Notes under the pieces: generated by a model
What the model saw: only the letters and a program-made list of their open reading frames with translations
What the model was told of the DNA's origin: nothing
Database searches by the model: none
NCBI GenBank assembly: GCA_947179155.2
Contig: OX359285.1
Coordinates: forward strand, 11,018,010-11,082,009
Source: Hedera helix
Taxonomy: Eukaryota > Streptophyta > Magnoliopsida > Apiales > Araliaceae
Reading direction: 5' to 3'
DNA: 64,000 bases
Translations under genes and position numbers: made by a program
Shown here: positions 11,347-24,032 of the stretch, one piece after another
Position numbering within the stretch: the first letter of the stretch is position 1
How the letters are laid out: every line of letters begins with the position of its first letter

Positions 11347-11745
11347 TTGGACCATGTTGGACAATTTTGGAAGCCAATTATTGAGAGGCGTCACCTTTAT
11401 TTTTTATGTCCATATATTAATACTAAATGGTTTATGTCATAGTTTTTACTTTTTTGGGTGGGTAGGTAAAAAATTTAGAAATTAGGTCAGGTTTGAAACT
11501 TTGGTGCTGTCATTATCATTAACGAATGTGATATATACATGTATGGTTTAGAGAAGGTGGAAATAATTGAACCCAACGTGAAAAAAATAAATAAGAACAA
11601 TGATTATTACGAGGGTAACTTCGTTATTAATGTTTTCTTAACAATTTAATTTTTGTTTTCAAGTGTCTATTGTGGTTACCATCTAAGTTTAGTATATAAA
11701 AATATCAAATTTTCTAACATAAAATTAATTAGTAACAAAAAAAGT

Positions 11746-12000
11746 TGACCCGATTCGCTAGTTGGAGTAGCGGCTGGGAAAATTAGGCAAAAAATAATAT
11801 TTTTTTTAGTCGCTACTCCTACTAACAGTTGAACAACTTGGGCTAAATTTTTTTCTACTCTAGCCGCTAGTAAAAGTAGATACTAGAGCAGGGAAAAAAA
11901 AATTGGCCTAATTTGCTCAGCCGCTAGCTACTAGTAGCTAGACAATTTTTTTTTTCCACCATTAGATCTTCATATGGATGGTGTAAGATCAATTTGTTGG
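11746..12000. mobile_element. Truncated Micron-like MITE, split by Athila
   Basis: Matches the inner and right part of 10117-10472. Its right TIR lies beyond the Athila insertion at 23944-23970, followed by (TA)n. The left TIR is missing. Confidence 0.7.
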
Positions 12001-12005
12001 AATAG

Positions 12006-13258
12006 TGATGAGCATATATTTTATACATTTATTTTCCATTTAAATTTTATTCTAAATGGACTGATTTTTGTACACATGTTTTGAGAATTTAAAGGTCCAA
12101 TGTTGGATCCAAGATCAAGCCTATCCATGTTAGGAAATAGAAGAAGACACGCTGCATTTGGCTGAGAAATATAAAAGGATAAGAAGGAAAGGGAAGACAA
12201 AAGTTGATGGACTCTAGAAAGATAATTGAAAATTAGATTTTTTTAACAAGCACGTCAACACATCAGCTAATTATAAAAGGGAACAAAGCAGCAACGCATT
12301 AGGGAGATATTACACATCAGGAAGCATAAAGCATATTTGAGCTTGGCACAGAACCCGAGAGAAAAGTAGTAGTTCCAATATATTAGCCATCACGGAAGAA
12401 AAGGGAACATAGTAGCTTGCATCATTAAAAAGGATAGCAACTCGGCATCATTCAAGTGGCTGAAGCAACAAAGCTCAACCAAGCAATGCATGAAAACCAA
12501 GGAAGAGGAATAATAACATAAAAGTACCAGCAGTAGCATAACACACTATTCTAATGTTGGGTTATTCCTTAATCTTTGCTTTTGATTTAATTATATGTTG
12601 CTAAATTATTTCTGAGGTGTAGGATAAAACATTATTAATTATGTAATGTTCTTAAATTTATTATAAATTCTCAAATTGGTTTTAATGTTAATAATTCTTA
12701 TTTATTTGGTTGATTTAAATGAAATTGTTTCATTTATAATATCATGTATTTTTAATAATTTCAATTAGTTTAATTTAATCCGGGTTGCGATTTAAAATCT
12801 AAAATAAGAACTGAGATTATTTATCTTTCATAATGGAAGATACATTTAATGCTTTGGTCTTATACATTAAGCCTTGAAAATAAGAATTTACACAAAAAAA
12901 ATATTTTTATTAACTTAAATGAAAAATCGTGAGAAATCATTGAATTGATTTTCAAATTGCTACTCCGAATTGATAATAATAGTAAGATATACATAATTAA
13001 TATTGAGGATTCCGAATCTCAGAATTTTCTTCCATTGATTAAAAGTTTAGTTATTTTACTAGTCTTGATTTTTATTATATTTAGTTTTTAGTTTTAATTA
13101 TTCTAAAAGACACTTTTTGTTAACTAAATTAGAATTGAATATAATTTATATTTAATTAATAATTGAATAATCATCATGGGATCGACCTCGTATTTTGCAT
13201 TAAACTATTTTACAATAGATTCGTACGCTTGCGAGTATTTTTACAAAATTTAAGCACA
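12006..13258 (+). repeat. 5' LTR of Athila-type element
   Basis: About 1.25 kb, TGATGAGCAT... to ...TTTAAGCACA. It aligns throughout with the 3' LTR once the nested insertion is removed. A ~30-bp gap is present near its start relative to the 3' copy. Confidence 0.9.
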
Positions 13259-13267
13259 ATAAGTTTT

Positions 13268-13285
13268 TGGCGCCGTTGCCGGGGA
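13268..13285 (+). other. Primer binding site (tRNA-Asp type)
   Basis: TGGCGCCGTTGCCGGGGA lies about ten bases after the 5' LTR. This is the standard PBS of Athila and related elements, complementary to the 3' end of tRNA-Asp. Confidence 0.9.
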
Positions 13286-14044
13286 TTACTAGAAATATTA
13301 ATTAATTAAAATTTTATTTAATTCTTCTACTAGTTATAGTTTAGTTTATTATTTAAAAATTAATTGCTGCATTCATGCATTCATTCACGTAGAGCACATC
13401 TTGTTTAGGTTTTATTTTATTTTATTTATTTATTTTGTTGAATATAAACTGTGGTGATTGCTGGAGGATTGAGGTACGTCAAATTTCTCCTTCTTCCGTA
13501 ATTCACGTAGTTTTAGGATATTTTATGTGTTTACCGTTTTTATTTTAATTGTGTATTTTTTTTAATCTAACATTAAGGGCAAAAACTTATAAAAAGATAA
13601 GGTGTGGATTTCATCACCCTTCCTTGACCCACAAACAACCACACTTTGCATAATCGACCAAATAAAATCAAGTAGACGTTGGCCCCTAAGACTCTCGAAC
13701 TCAATTAGGACAAGTAACTCTAAGAGAAGTCTGAATTTTAAATTAATCAAACTACTGTTGTCTAGGCAAATAGTTCAAAAGGTAAACGCCTAAAGAACGC
13801 GTGGTTATTTAATTAGTCACCGTATTTACGGAGAGACTCCCCCGTTCTTACACTTACATGGCTAGTGATTGATTAATTTCGAATTTGGTGGACCTTAAAG
13901 AGAAACTTAGAACAGTTAGGAGCTGTTTAGATTTTATTTAGGTTGACCTTAGAATTTATTTTATTTTATTTTATTTATTTTTATTTATTTATCTTTGTGT
14001 GCTTATTTGCTTATTTGCTCACATAATTAAAATTAAAATTTAAA
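13286..14044 (+). other. Athila leader, non-coding
   Basis: The 5' untranslated leader between PBS and gag. Short ORFs on both strands look like chance openings. Confidence 0.6.
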
Positions 14045-15639
14045 ATGGCTGATGATAATGATAACAATGTAGTAGTGAAACCTTTAGCACGTGAGGAGAG
14101 ATCACTTAGGGAATACCTTTTACCCGTCACACCTAATCACCCTTCTTGCATTGTGTTACCACAAACTCGAGCGACATACTTTAAGCTTAAACCTAGTGTA
14201 ATACAACTCATTCCATCATTCCATGGATTAGATAGAGAGGACCCCTACAATCATGTCAAGGAATTTTTAGACATATGCACAACCTTTCGATTTCAAAAAT
14301 TTTCAGACGAATCTGTGAGACTTCGTCTATTTTCATTTTCTCTAAAAGATAGGGCTAATGCATGGTTGAACTCACTTCCTTTAAATTCAATCAATGGTTG
14401 GGACCAATTAACTAGTAAATTCTTGTCAAAATTCTTCCCAATGTCTAAAACAAATGCCCTTAGAAGAGAAATTGCATATTTTCATCAAACCGAGAGTCAG
14501 CAATTTTATTTGTGTTGGGAGAGATTTAAGGACTTACTTTTAAGGTGTTCACATCATGGTTTCGAATTATGGAGACTCGTACAATATTTTTATAACGCTT
14601 TGACCCTGTCAAATCGTCACATGATTGAGTCTATGAATAAAGGGAAATTCTTGAATTTAAGTAGTACTGATGTCTGGCGATTCCTTGAAACCTTGTCCGA
14701 AAATTCTCAGCAATAGGATTTTTCTACCCTAGGAAAGGGGGGTTATATGAGGTAAGAGACGATTTTGATGTAAAAAATTCCTTAGGAAACCTTACTAAGA
14801 AAGTAAAAGCCCTAGCCTTGAATCAAACTATGAATTCCGCATTGAGTGTTAGGAATGAGGGGTGTGCATCGTTTGTTAATTCACCATAAACCTCTCCAAA
14901 GAGCTATATTGACCAAGCAAATGCTCTAAATTCTAATGGGAGATCATCTGATAGTCCATTTTCTACCACATACAACCATAATTGGAAGAATCACCCAAAC
15001 TTTTCTTGGAGACAAAACCAGTCTCCAGTGAATTATGGAAGGCAACAATATGCAGCTCCATATCCATCACATCCTCCAGGTTTCCAGTCATAATCTCAGT
15101 TTATTGCCCCTTAAAGAAAACCTTTCTTAGAAGACACTTTGCAACAATTTATGCAAACCACTCAGCAAACTTTTCTTGGAACCCAAAAGTCTATCCTGAA
15201 GCTTGAAACCCAAATGGGGCAATTAGCCACTGCCTTAGGCAAGAGAGAGAAAGGGAAGTTGCCTAGTCAACCCGTTCCTAACCCCAAAGGTCAGTATGAA
15301 GTTACCAATCCTGATAGGAGTTTTGAGGAAGCGAAGTTCATCACTACCCTTAGGTCTGGTCAGAAAATAGATAATCTTGCGAATGGGTCTAGTGATAAGA
15401 AAATAAATGAGAAACCTACTCCTAAAGAATCAAAAGAGCCCGAAACACCTATTGCGCCTTATGTTCCTAAGGCTCATTTTCCACATAGACTTGACCCAGT
15501 AAAGAAAGGCACACCATACAGTGATATTTTAGAAGTGTTTAAGCAAATTCACATAAACATCTCATTCCTTGATGTCATTCAGCTAGTGCCCTCTTATGTT
15601 AAATTCTTAAAAGAACTATGTACACAGAAAAAAAAATAA
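14045..15639 (+). pseudogene. Athila gag remnant
   Basis: Capsid/nucleocapsid protein of the virus-like particle. The first frame (14045-14716, 223 aa) has the plant Gypsy gag signature FHGLDREDPYNHVKEF near residue 59 and a WLNSLP region near 106, then stops at TAG 14714. The C-terminal part resumes at 15139-15639, with the segment METQMGQLATAL-like (written LETQMGQLATAL here) and KREKGKLPSQP, both usual in Athila gag. The stretch between holds several stops. No zinc knuckle is seen, as is common in Athila. Confidence 0.85.
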
Positions 15640-15663
15640 ACAAATGTCCCTAAAACAGCATGC

Positions 15664-15975
15664 TTGATCGAGCAAGTTAGTTCCATAATCCAAATGAAAA
15701 CTCCTGTCAAGTATAAGGATCCCGGATGTCCTACAATTTCTTATGTTATAGTTGACCATGTGATCGATAGGGCCTTACTTAATTTAGGTGCGAGTGTCAA
15801 TCTATTGCCATATTTCGTGTATGCGCAATTAGGATTAGGGGAACTTAGACCCACTTCTGTGAGACTTCAGTTAGCTGATAGGTCTGTAAAAGTTCCTAGG
15901 GGTACCATAGAGGATGTCTTGATTAAGGTTGATAAGTTTTACTTTACCGTGGACTTTATTGTCATAGATACTTAG
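15664..15975 (+). pseudogene. Athila aspartic protease remnant
   Basis: A 103-aa open piece. The active-site loop reads NLGASVNLLP where DLGAS(I/V)NLMP is expected, so the catalytic Asp is replaced by Asn. It also has the flap-like sequence RPTSVRLQLADRS. The frame ends at TAG 15973, and relics of the following ERPFL segment continue at 16006. Confidence 0.8.
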
Positions 15976-16501
15976 CTTGTAGAGAATGTTAATGCCTAGA
16001 TTCCCATGATTTTAGAACGACCTTTCTTGACCACTTCCAACGCGATAATCAATTGTTGCGATGAGGTTATGAAATTGTCTTTTGGAAACATAATTGCAAT
16101 GTGTTTAGCGTTTGTAAACAACCTCCTGATCATGATGATTTTTGTGAGATTAATTTTATTGAGAGCGTTGTCCATGATTCCTTTAAATAGTTATCCTATG
16201 ATGATCCATTAGAGAGTTGTTTAGCTCATTTTGGCATGGTTTTGATGATGATGCTGCAATTAGTGAGGTGAACTCTCTGTTAGAATCTGCCCTATTGATG
16301 AATACTACAAAGTGGAAAGCTAAAATTGAACCTTTCTTACCTTCTTAATCCATACCACTTTCATCTGTTGATAAACCATCGAAGCTTGATTTGAAACATC
16401 TTCCCGAGACACTGAAATACTTGTTTTTAGGTTAATTTGAAACCTTACCTGTTATCATAGCATCCGAATTAGATAAAGAGCAGGAAAATAAACTCGTTAA
16501 T

Positions 16502-17200
16502 GTGCTTAGGGAATATATAGAAGCTATAGGTTGGACAATTGCAGACATTAAGTGTATTAGTCCATCAGTGTGCATGCGTAGGATTCACTTAGAAGATAAT
16601 GTCAAACTTTCTCGTGAGTCCCAAAGGAGACTCAACCCTGTAATGAAAGAGGTGGTAAGAGCTGAAGTGATTAAGCTTTTAGATGTGGGAGTCATTTACC
16701 TAATCTCTGATAGTTCTTGGGTTAGTCTTATTCGTGTAGTCCCTAAAAAATCAAGAATTATGGTAGTCAAGAATGATAATAATGAGTTAGTTCAGACCCG
16801 AATACAAACTGGTTGGCGTGTGTGCATCGATTACCATAAGTTGAATGCTTCCACTAGGAAAGATCATTTTCCACTTCCTTTCATTGACCATATGTTAGAA
16901 AAGTTAGCCGGACATGCATATTATTGTTTTCTAGATGGTTATTCCGGTTACAACTAAATTCCCATAGCACCTGAGGACCAAGAGAAAATAACATTTACTT
17001 GTCATTTTGGTACTTTTGCCTACCGTCATATATCATTTGGGTTCTGCTACATTTCAGCGGTGTATGATGAATATATTTTCTGACATGGTAGAGCATTTCC
17101 TAAAGGTGTTCATGAATGACTTTTCTATATTTTAGATCTAGCTTTGATGAGTGTTTACATCATTTAATCCTAGTGTTAATTAGGTGTAAAGAAAAAAAAT
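16502..17200 (+). pseudogene. Athila reverse transcriptase remnant
   Basis: RT palm and fingers: VRAEVIKLLDVGVIY, WVSLIRVVPKK, WRVCIDYHKLNASTRKDHFPLPF and LDGYSGYN are readable, then a stop at 16955. The palm continues in other frames to about 17150, where the YxDD box reads FMNDFS instead of FMDDFS. The loss of the first Asp would abolish catalysis. Confidence 0.85.
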
Positions 17201-17230
17201 CATGTACTTAACTGAAAAAAGCGTCACTTT

Positions 17231-18016
17231 ATGGTTAGGAAATGGCTAGTTTTAGGACATGTGGTCTCCCACGAAGGAATTGAGGTAGATAAGGCAAAAG
17301 TTGATGTGATTTCTAGTCTCCCACCTTCTAAGACAGTTAGAGAAATAAGGTCTTTCTTAGGTCATGCAGAATTTTATCGTTGGTTCATTAAGGACTTCAG
17401 TAAGATTTCTAGGCCTCTGTGTAACTTGCTTGCTAAAGATGTCTATTTCCACTTTGACAATGCATGCCTCGAAGCTTTTAACAAGCTCAAGACCTTATTG
17501 ATATTTGCACCCATTATTAGACCACCTGAGTGGAGTATCTCATTCGAGATTATTCATGATGCTTCGGATTACGCCATATGAGCTGTTTTGGGGCAACGTA
17601 TTGATAGACTACCTCATGTGATTTATTATGCTAGTAAGACCCTTAATTATGCACAACTCAATTATTCCACCATGGAAAAAGAGTTGTTGGTCGTAGTTTT
17701 TGCGTTAGACAAGTTTAAGTCTTACTTGATTGGGTATAGGGTTATAGTTTATTCTGATCATGCTGCATTGAAATATCTTTTGAGTAAGAAAGATGTCAAA
17801 CCTCGCATCATTAGATGAATTTTGTTGTTACAAGAATTTGACCTTGAAATTAAGGACAATAAAGGATTTAAAAATGTCGTGGCTGATCATTTGTCAAGGT
17901 TAATTGTCGAGTCCATAAATGAGTCATTGCCTATTAGAGAGTCATTCCCCAATGAACAACTTATGGTTGTTTCCCAAGTACCTTGGTATGCTGATAATTT
18001 AACTATCTTGTTATAA
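17231..18016 (+). pseudogene. Athila RT thumb and RNase H remnant
   Basis: GHVVSHEGIEVDKAKV and SFLGHAEFYRWFIKDFSKI mark the end of RT. RNase H follows with HDASDYAI, YYASKTLNYAQLNYSTMEKE and YSDHAALKYLL, ending in VADHLSRL. Frames are interrupted by TGA at 17579 and TGA at 17816. Confidence 0.85.
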
Positions 18017-19218
18017 GACAAATACTCACACATTGGACTAAACAAGATCGTATTAAATTTTTATCCAGGGTTAAACATTTCTTTTGGGATGATCCTTACC
18101 TGTTCAAATATTATCCTGGCCAAATCGTTAGGAGATGTATTCCTGAAAGTGAGCAAAACGATGTTATCTCTTTTTGTCATGATCATGCATGTGGAGATCA
18201 TTTTAGTTCAAAGAAAACGGTTGCAAAAATTCTACAATGTGATTTTTATTGGCCAACTGTATTTAAAGATACACAAGCATACTATAGTTCTTGTGAGAGA
18301 TGTTAAAAATTAGGAAGTATAACTCATAGAAATATGATACATTTATATCCTATTCTTATTGTTAAATTATTTGATGTGTGGGGTATTGATTTTATGGGTC
18401 CATTTCCTAATTCTTTTGGCAATTTGTACATCCTTGTTACTGTGAATTATGTGTCTAAATGGGTGGAGACAATTTCCTCTAAAACTAATGATCACAAGGT
18501 GGTGGTAAATTTTTTAAAAGAAAATATATTTTCTCGTTTTGGTACACCTCGTGTGATCATTAGTGATTGAAGAAAGTATTTTTGTAATAAGCCTTTTGAA
18601 CAATTAATGAAAAAATATGGTATTACACACAAAGTTGTCACACCCTACCATCCTCAAACAAGTGGACAAGTTAAGATTTCTAATAGGGAGATTAAAAATA
18701 TTCTTCAAAAAACGGTTAAGCTAACTACAAAAGATTGGTCTTTAAAACTTTGTGATGCATTGTGGGCTTACCGTACTGCTTTCAAAACTCCTATTGGAAT
18801 GTCTCATTATCGACTAGTTTATGGAAATGCTTGTCACATACCTGTAGAGTTAGAGCATAGAGCTTTTTGGGCCATTAAAAAATTAAATTTTGACTCTGAC
18901 AAAGCAGGTACTCATAGGAAATTATAAATTAATGAGTTAAAGAAAATCAAGAATGATGCTTATGAAAGTGCTAAACGATATAAGGACCAAATGAAAGTTT
19001 TTCATAATAAGAATATTCTTATAAAATCATTCACACCTGGTCAAAAGGTCCTATTGTATAATTCTCGTTTGCATTTATTTCCAAGAAAGTTGCGTTCTAA
19101 ATGGTCAGGTCCATTCATTGGTCACACTGTTTTTCCTCATGGAGCTGTTGAAATAGAAAATCCTGAGAATGGGGATGTTTTTAAAGTAAATGGTCAAAGG
19201 TTAAAACCATTATTATAA
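18017..19218 (+). pseudogene. Athila integrase remnant
   Basis: Relics of the zinc-binding domain lie at 18089-18310. The core reads WGIDFMGPFPNSFGN (first Asp), GTPRVIISD (second Asp) followed at once by a TGA, then KYGITHKVVTPYHPQTSGQ with VKISNRE where VEISNRE is usual, LCDALWAYRTAFKTPIG, and a C-terminal domain ending RKLRSKWSGPFIG...NGQRLKPLL. At least three in-frame stops (18306, 18568, 18925) break it. Confidence 0.85.
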
Positions 19219-20697
19219 TTAAGGAGTCAAGCGGTAGAGGAAACATTACTAGAAGATTCTGCCTATCAGGATTAACATTGTTAGTTTAGGATCTTTTCTT
19301 TTTTGTGTCTAGTGTAGGTTTATTTTCTTTTTATCATTTTAGTGTGTCAGTCTTGTTTAGTTAGTTAGGTTCATTATTCTTTATTCTCTTTGAGTATTAA
19401 TGTTATTCTAACATGTTCATGATTTTATTTTGTTAGAATGCAGTGCGAAACCAATCAGGTGTAATATTTCCCTTTTTATTTGATATTGTCACTTATTTCT
19501 TTTATATGTTTTCTGCATGTGCATTTCTGGGTGGTTTGTAAGAAAACATTGAGGACAATGCATGATTTAGGTATAAGGGAAATTTTTGCATAAATGTATT
19601 TAGATTTTTATTTATTTATTTTTTGTCTTTTTAGAAAATTAAAAAAAAATTGAAAATTTTGTTTACCTTTTTATGAGTTGAATTAATTTTAATAAGTGTC
19701 CATGGAATAAAATATTAATAGGATTAAAAGATTTTGAACTCTTGAATCTTTGATAAGATACAAAATTTTAGTTTGGAACGCCATCTTGAATAACATTAAA
19801 ATTCATATGTATTTTTGCACTTCACGTTCGCACTAATTCTTAGTACGTTGTGGGGTATAAGCTATGAGTCAAGCAACCTTAAAAAAAAATTGGGAAAAAA
19901 AATGCAACGAGATGGAGCGTAAAACGCACTTGTTGTAAGAAAAGAAAAATAAGTTGAAAAATGAATAAATATACAAACTGTTTCAATGTCCATTGAATTA
20001 AAAATAATACTATAAGGTATGATGGATATAAGCAATTTGACTAATCGATTTTTGTGGCCTTTGTTACTTGAGTTAGTATGCCTTTAGGGGTGTCTTTACA
20101 CCTAGTACCCTAAAGCTAACTGGTTTGGGAGTCATTAGTCATTGGTCAAACACTCGTTACATGGGTAACTCTAAAAAGCCTAAGAAAAATAGACATTGCA
20201 TAAGTCAAGAGTGAAAAAAAATAGAAAAAGAAGAAAAAATTAAGTTTGCTTGATTTTCATGGTTAAAGTCTCTACTAAGACTACTAAGAGTTACATTACA
20301 TACACATGCATACATCACAAAATTAATTTTATGAAAGATGGTGTTTAAAATAAAGATAGAGTATTTTTTATAAGATAAAATAGTGATTTTGAATTTGATC
20401 TTGCTTATGCGAAATGTCCATGATACTTAAGAAGTTTTCTTTCAATTTCATAATTAGTTAAACTCAAAAAGATTTTATTTTAAATTTTATAGGTATATTT
20501 ACTGGAAACCCTCACGAGACAAAACTCGTCCACTTGGGTTAACCTTGGGGTTTAAAGGCTTGTAGTATATGCTAAATACTATCGTGTTCCCTACGAAAAT
20601 GGCTTAGGTTTTGTTAGAATTTTATTTTACTTATTTGTTTAGTTTTTTAATTTTTATTTTGCTCGAGGACTAGCAAAAATCTAGGTTTGGGGGTATT
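19219..20697 (+). other. Athila 3' non-coding region, with polypurine tract
   Basis: A 1.5 kb stretch between integrase and LTR where some Athila elements carry an env-like gene; no such ORF survives here. The end, TTTGGGGGTATT at about 20687-20697 directly before the LTR, is the polypurine tract. Confidence 0.7.
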
Positions 20698-21033
20698 TGA
20701 TGAGCATATATTTTATACATTTATTTTCCCTTTAAATAGATTTATTAGTTTAGTTTTATATTAATTTTATTCTAAATGGACTCATTTTTGTGCACAGGTT
20801 TTGAGAATTTAAAGGCCCAATGTTGGATCCAAGTTCAAGCCTATCCATGTTAGGAAATAGAAGAAAACATGTTGCATTTGGCTGAGAAAGATAAAAGGAT
20901 AAGAAGGAAAAGGAAGATAAAAGCTGATGGACTCTAGAAAGATAATTGAAAATCAGATTTTTTTAATAACCACGTTACCACATCAATTGATTATAAAAGG
21001 GAACAAAGCAGCAACGCATTAGGGAGATATTAC

Positions 21034-23025
21034 TGTTAGTTTGTAATATTCATAGACGCAATCAAATTGCATAAAATAGCGGAAGCATGGTAAAATCAAA
21101 TTTAAAAATTTACAAACCATAATCCAGGATCGACCTTTATGCGCAATTATTAATTAATAAAGAAGTTAGAGAATTACCCTTGTAGAACTCAAATCTTCAA
21201 CGGGTACAAGTTCACCTCCAAATCCTTCACGATCTCCTTGAAGTTCACCGATTGGATTCCAATGATCAATGTTAGCCACCCAAGTGTTTGGCCTCTAGAG
21301 GTGATCCACCAAGGAATAATAATAATTCAAGAAGTGGGTGATGGCAAACCCTAGTTTTCTCTCTCTAGAGAATATGTGAGTACTCTCCCAAAACTTGTGG
21401 AAGTGTATGTGTGTAACCTCAATCCATAATAAGACTTCTCTTATTTATAGATTTAGTAAACCCTCCTAACACCTTTAGGAATAGGGTTTTTAATTAAACT
21501 CCTAATCTAATTAGGAACTTAATTGATTTAATATAATAATTATAATTTCTAAACTATTTAGAAACTTAATTATTAATTATGAGAGTACTCTTATTAAATA
21601 ATTCCTAAACCATTTAGGAACTAAATAATAATAATAGTAATAATAATAATAAGACTCCTCTTATTAATTTATAATTAGTATTTCCAAAATACTAAATAAT
21701 AAATATTAAGCTATTTAATTTATTCTATCCACATAGTATAAATTAAATATACTTAATTCATTATTACAATTATGCCATTTACTTCTTAAATAATTATTTT
21801 TCTTTTGCGGTGTGACCCTTTAGGTTCTCCATATTAAACCAGTTATAGAATAAATTAATTAGAACTATTCTAATCTTATTTATATAAATAAATTAAACTA
21901 TTTAATTCATTTAAATAAATAATATTTATTCCATAATAAGGGTAAGCCCCCTTAGCGATCAACGACTTTCCAGATAATATAGATTTCAACATTTAATCAC
22001 AAAAGAACCTATTCAGCGAATAGTTACCGTACAATTCAATCTTTCTACCTCACAACGTCCCAATCAAATATAAGACATGGTATAACTGTCAAGTTTTATT
22101 TTATTTGATTATATGCATTTCGATCCTTAAATGAATAACTCTAATTAATGTAAATTAGAAACTACTTTCTAATTTTCATTCTGCCTTGGCCAAGGACTAC
22201 TGAGTTGTCATTTATCGAATCGCATAGGACATTCTCTTCTTTTACTAGAAGTGGTAGATTCTTTGTTGATCATTCACCTATCTCCATGTATGAATGAATA
22301 ACTCTAATTAATGTAAATTAGAAACTACTTTCTAATTTCCATTCTGCCTTGGCCAAGGACTACTGAGTTGTCATTTATCGAATCGCATAGGACATTCTCT
22401 TCTTTTACTAGAAGTGGTAGATTCTTTGTTGATCATTCACCTATCTCCATGTATGACTTATTATATCCGATCATACCCTTTGATACACCCTAAAGGTTTT
22501 AAGGAATATGTCAAACCATAATTCATCATACACAAGATACTATGATGATCTCAAGTCCAAGAATCACTTGTACTACTATCACAAAAGGAACTCCTATTGA
22601 CAGGCAAGTAAGACTCCATTAGGTGTTCCTTGAGCGAGTCACGTTCAGTGAACTTATTCTCTAATAAGCACCTACATACTTGCTTTAGTGTCTCTACACA
22701 AATGATTATGAGATCAATCATCCTCTTTATAAGAGCAAACATAGTATGTACTAATCTATCCGGATTCATTAATCCCCATTTTAGTGATCCAACGATTAGG
22801 AACAATTTTAGTTTTGAGCTATCTTGAATTTAGATCTCATTAGTATGATCCTCATCATGGTTCTAAAAGCATTGCTCAAAAACTATGGGTTTATCCATTT
22901 GATTAATTCTAGTAATTAATCATGAATAAAGAAATGCCTTAATACTTTTATTAATAAACGAACAAGATTACAAAGTATATGCTTATCACATCAAATGTGA
23001 TTGGCTTGAGGGCATACTACTTTCA
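21034..23025 (-). mobile_element. Solo LTR, Ty1/Copia type (1992 bp)
   Basis: Exact target duplication ATTAC at 21029-21033 and 23026-23030. The ends are TG...CA on both strands. Read on the minus strand it starts TGAAAGTAGTATGCCCTCAA and then CCAATCACATTTGATG, an LTR start common in plant Copia elements. No PBS, purine tract or coding region is present, so it is a solo LTR left by LTR-LTR recombination. It inserted after Athila did. Confidence 0.88.
22131..22456 (-). repeat. 163-bp tandem duplication inside the solo LTR
   Basis: The unit from ATGAATAACTCTAATTAATG to CACCTATCTCCATGT occurs twice head to tail (22131-22293 and 22294-22456), almost without changes. Confidence 0.95.
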
Positions 23026-23967
23026 ATTACACATCTGGAAGCATAAAGCATATTGGAGCTTGGCACATAAACTGAGAGAAAAGTAGTAGTTCCAATATAG
23101 TAGCCATCACAGAAGAAAGGGAACATAGCAGCTTGCATCATTAAAAAGGATAGCAACTCGGCATCATTCAATTGGCTGAAGAAACAAAGCTAAACCAAGC
23201 AATGCACGAAAACTGAGGAGGAATAATAACATAAAAGTACCAGCAGTAGCATAACGCACTATTTTAATTAAGTGTTGCTAAATTATTTCTGAGGTGTAGG
23301 ATGAAACATTATTAATTATGTAATGTTCTGAAATTTATTATAAATTCTCAAATTGATTTTAATGTTAATAATTTTTATTTATTTGGTTGATTTAAATTAA
23401 ATTGTTTCATTCATAATATCATGTATTTTGAATAGTTTCAATTAGTTTAATTTAATCTGGGTTGCGTTTTAAAATCTAAAATAAGAACTAAGATTATTTA
23501 TTTTTCAAAACGGAGGACACATTTAATGTTTTGGTCTTATACATTAAGCCTTGAAAATAAGAATTGACAAAAAGAAATATTTTTATGAACTTAAATGAAA
23601 AATCTTGAGAAAACATTGAATTGATTTTCAAATTGCTACTCCGAATTGATAATAAATAGTAAGATATACATAATTAATATTGTGGATTTCGAATCTCAAA
23701 ATTTTCTTCCATTGATTAAAAGTTTAGTTATTTTATTAGTCTTGATTTTTATTATATTTAGTTTTTAGTTTTAATTATTCCAAAAATCATTTTTTGTTAA
23801 CTAGATTATAATTGAATATAATTTATATTTAATTAATAATTCAATAATTGTCGTGGGATCGACCTCGTATTTTACATTAAACTATTTTACAATAGATTCG
23901 TGCGCTTGCGAGTATTTTTACAAAATTTAAGCACTACAAATAGTATTTATAATAACCATTTGCTATG

Positions 23968-23970
<3 letters not shown>

Positions 23971-24032
<62 letters not shown>
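23971..24032. repeat. (TA)n(CA)n microsatellite
   Basis: A TA run followed directly by a CA run, at the right edge of the truncated Micron-like element. Confidence 0.95.

Larger units (their letters stand above)
10483..12000 (+). repeat. Tandem segmental duplication, copy 2 (interrupted by Athila)
   Basis: Matches 8970-10472. It contains the 419-bp MITE that copy 1 lacks, and has lost the left part of the Micron-like element (joint near 11745). The Athila element is inserted at its right end, and the last bases of the copy resume at 23944. Confidence 0.9.
12006..23938 (+). mobile_element. Athila-type Ty3/Gypsy retrotransposon, degenerate, with nested solo LTR
   Basis: Complete in outline: 5' LTR, PBS, gag, protease, RT, RNase H, integrase, long non-coding 3' region, purine tract and 3' LTR. 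The TSD AATAG is exact (12001-12005 and 23939-23943), and the host sequence on the two sides joins to match copy 1 of the duplication. Both LTRs start TGATGAGCAT. The coding region is broken by many stops and shifts, so it cannot move by itself. It is about 9.9 kb without the nested LTR. Confidence 0.95.
20698..23938 (+). repeat. 3' LTR of Athila-type element, split by a solo LTR
   Basis: The parts 20698-21033 and 23031-23938 together make ~1.24 kb matching the 5' LTR. It ends ...AAGCACTACA before the AATAG duplication. Confidence 0.9.

Noticed and set aside
19219..20697. env-like gene of the Athila element
   Set aside because: Some Athila elements have one here, but no ORF or membrane-type reading was found.
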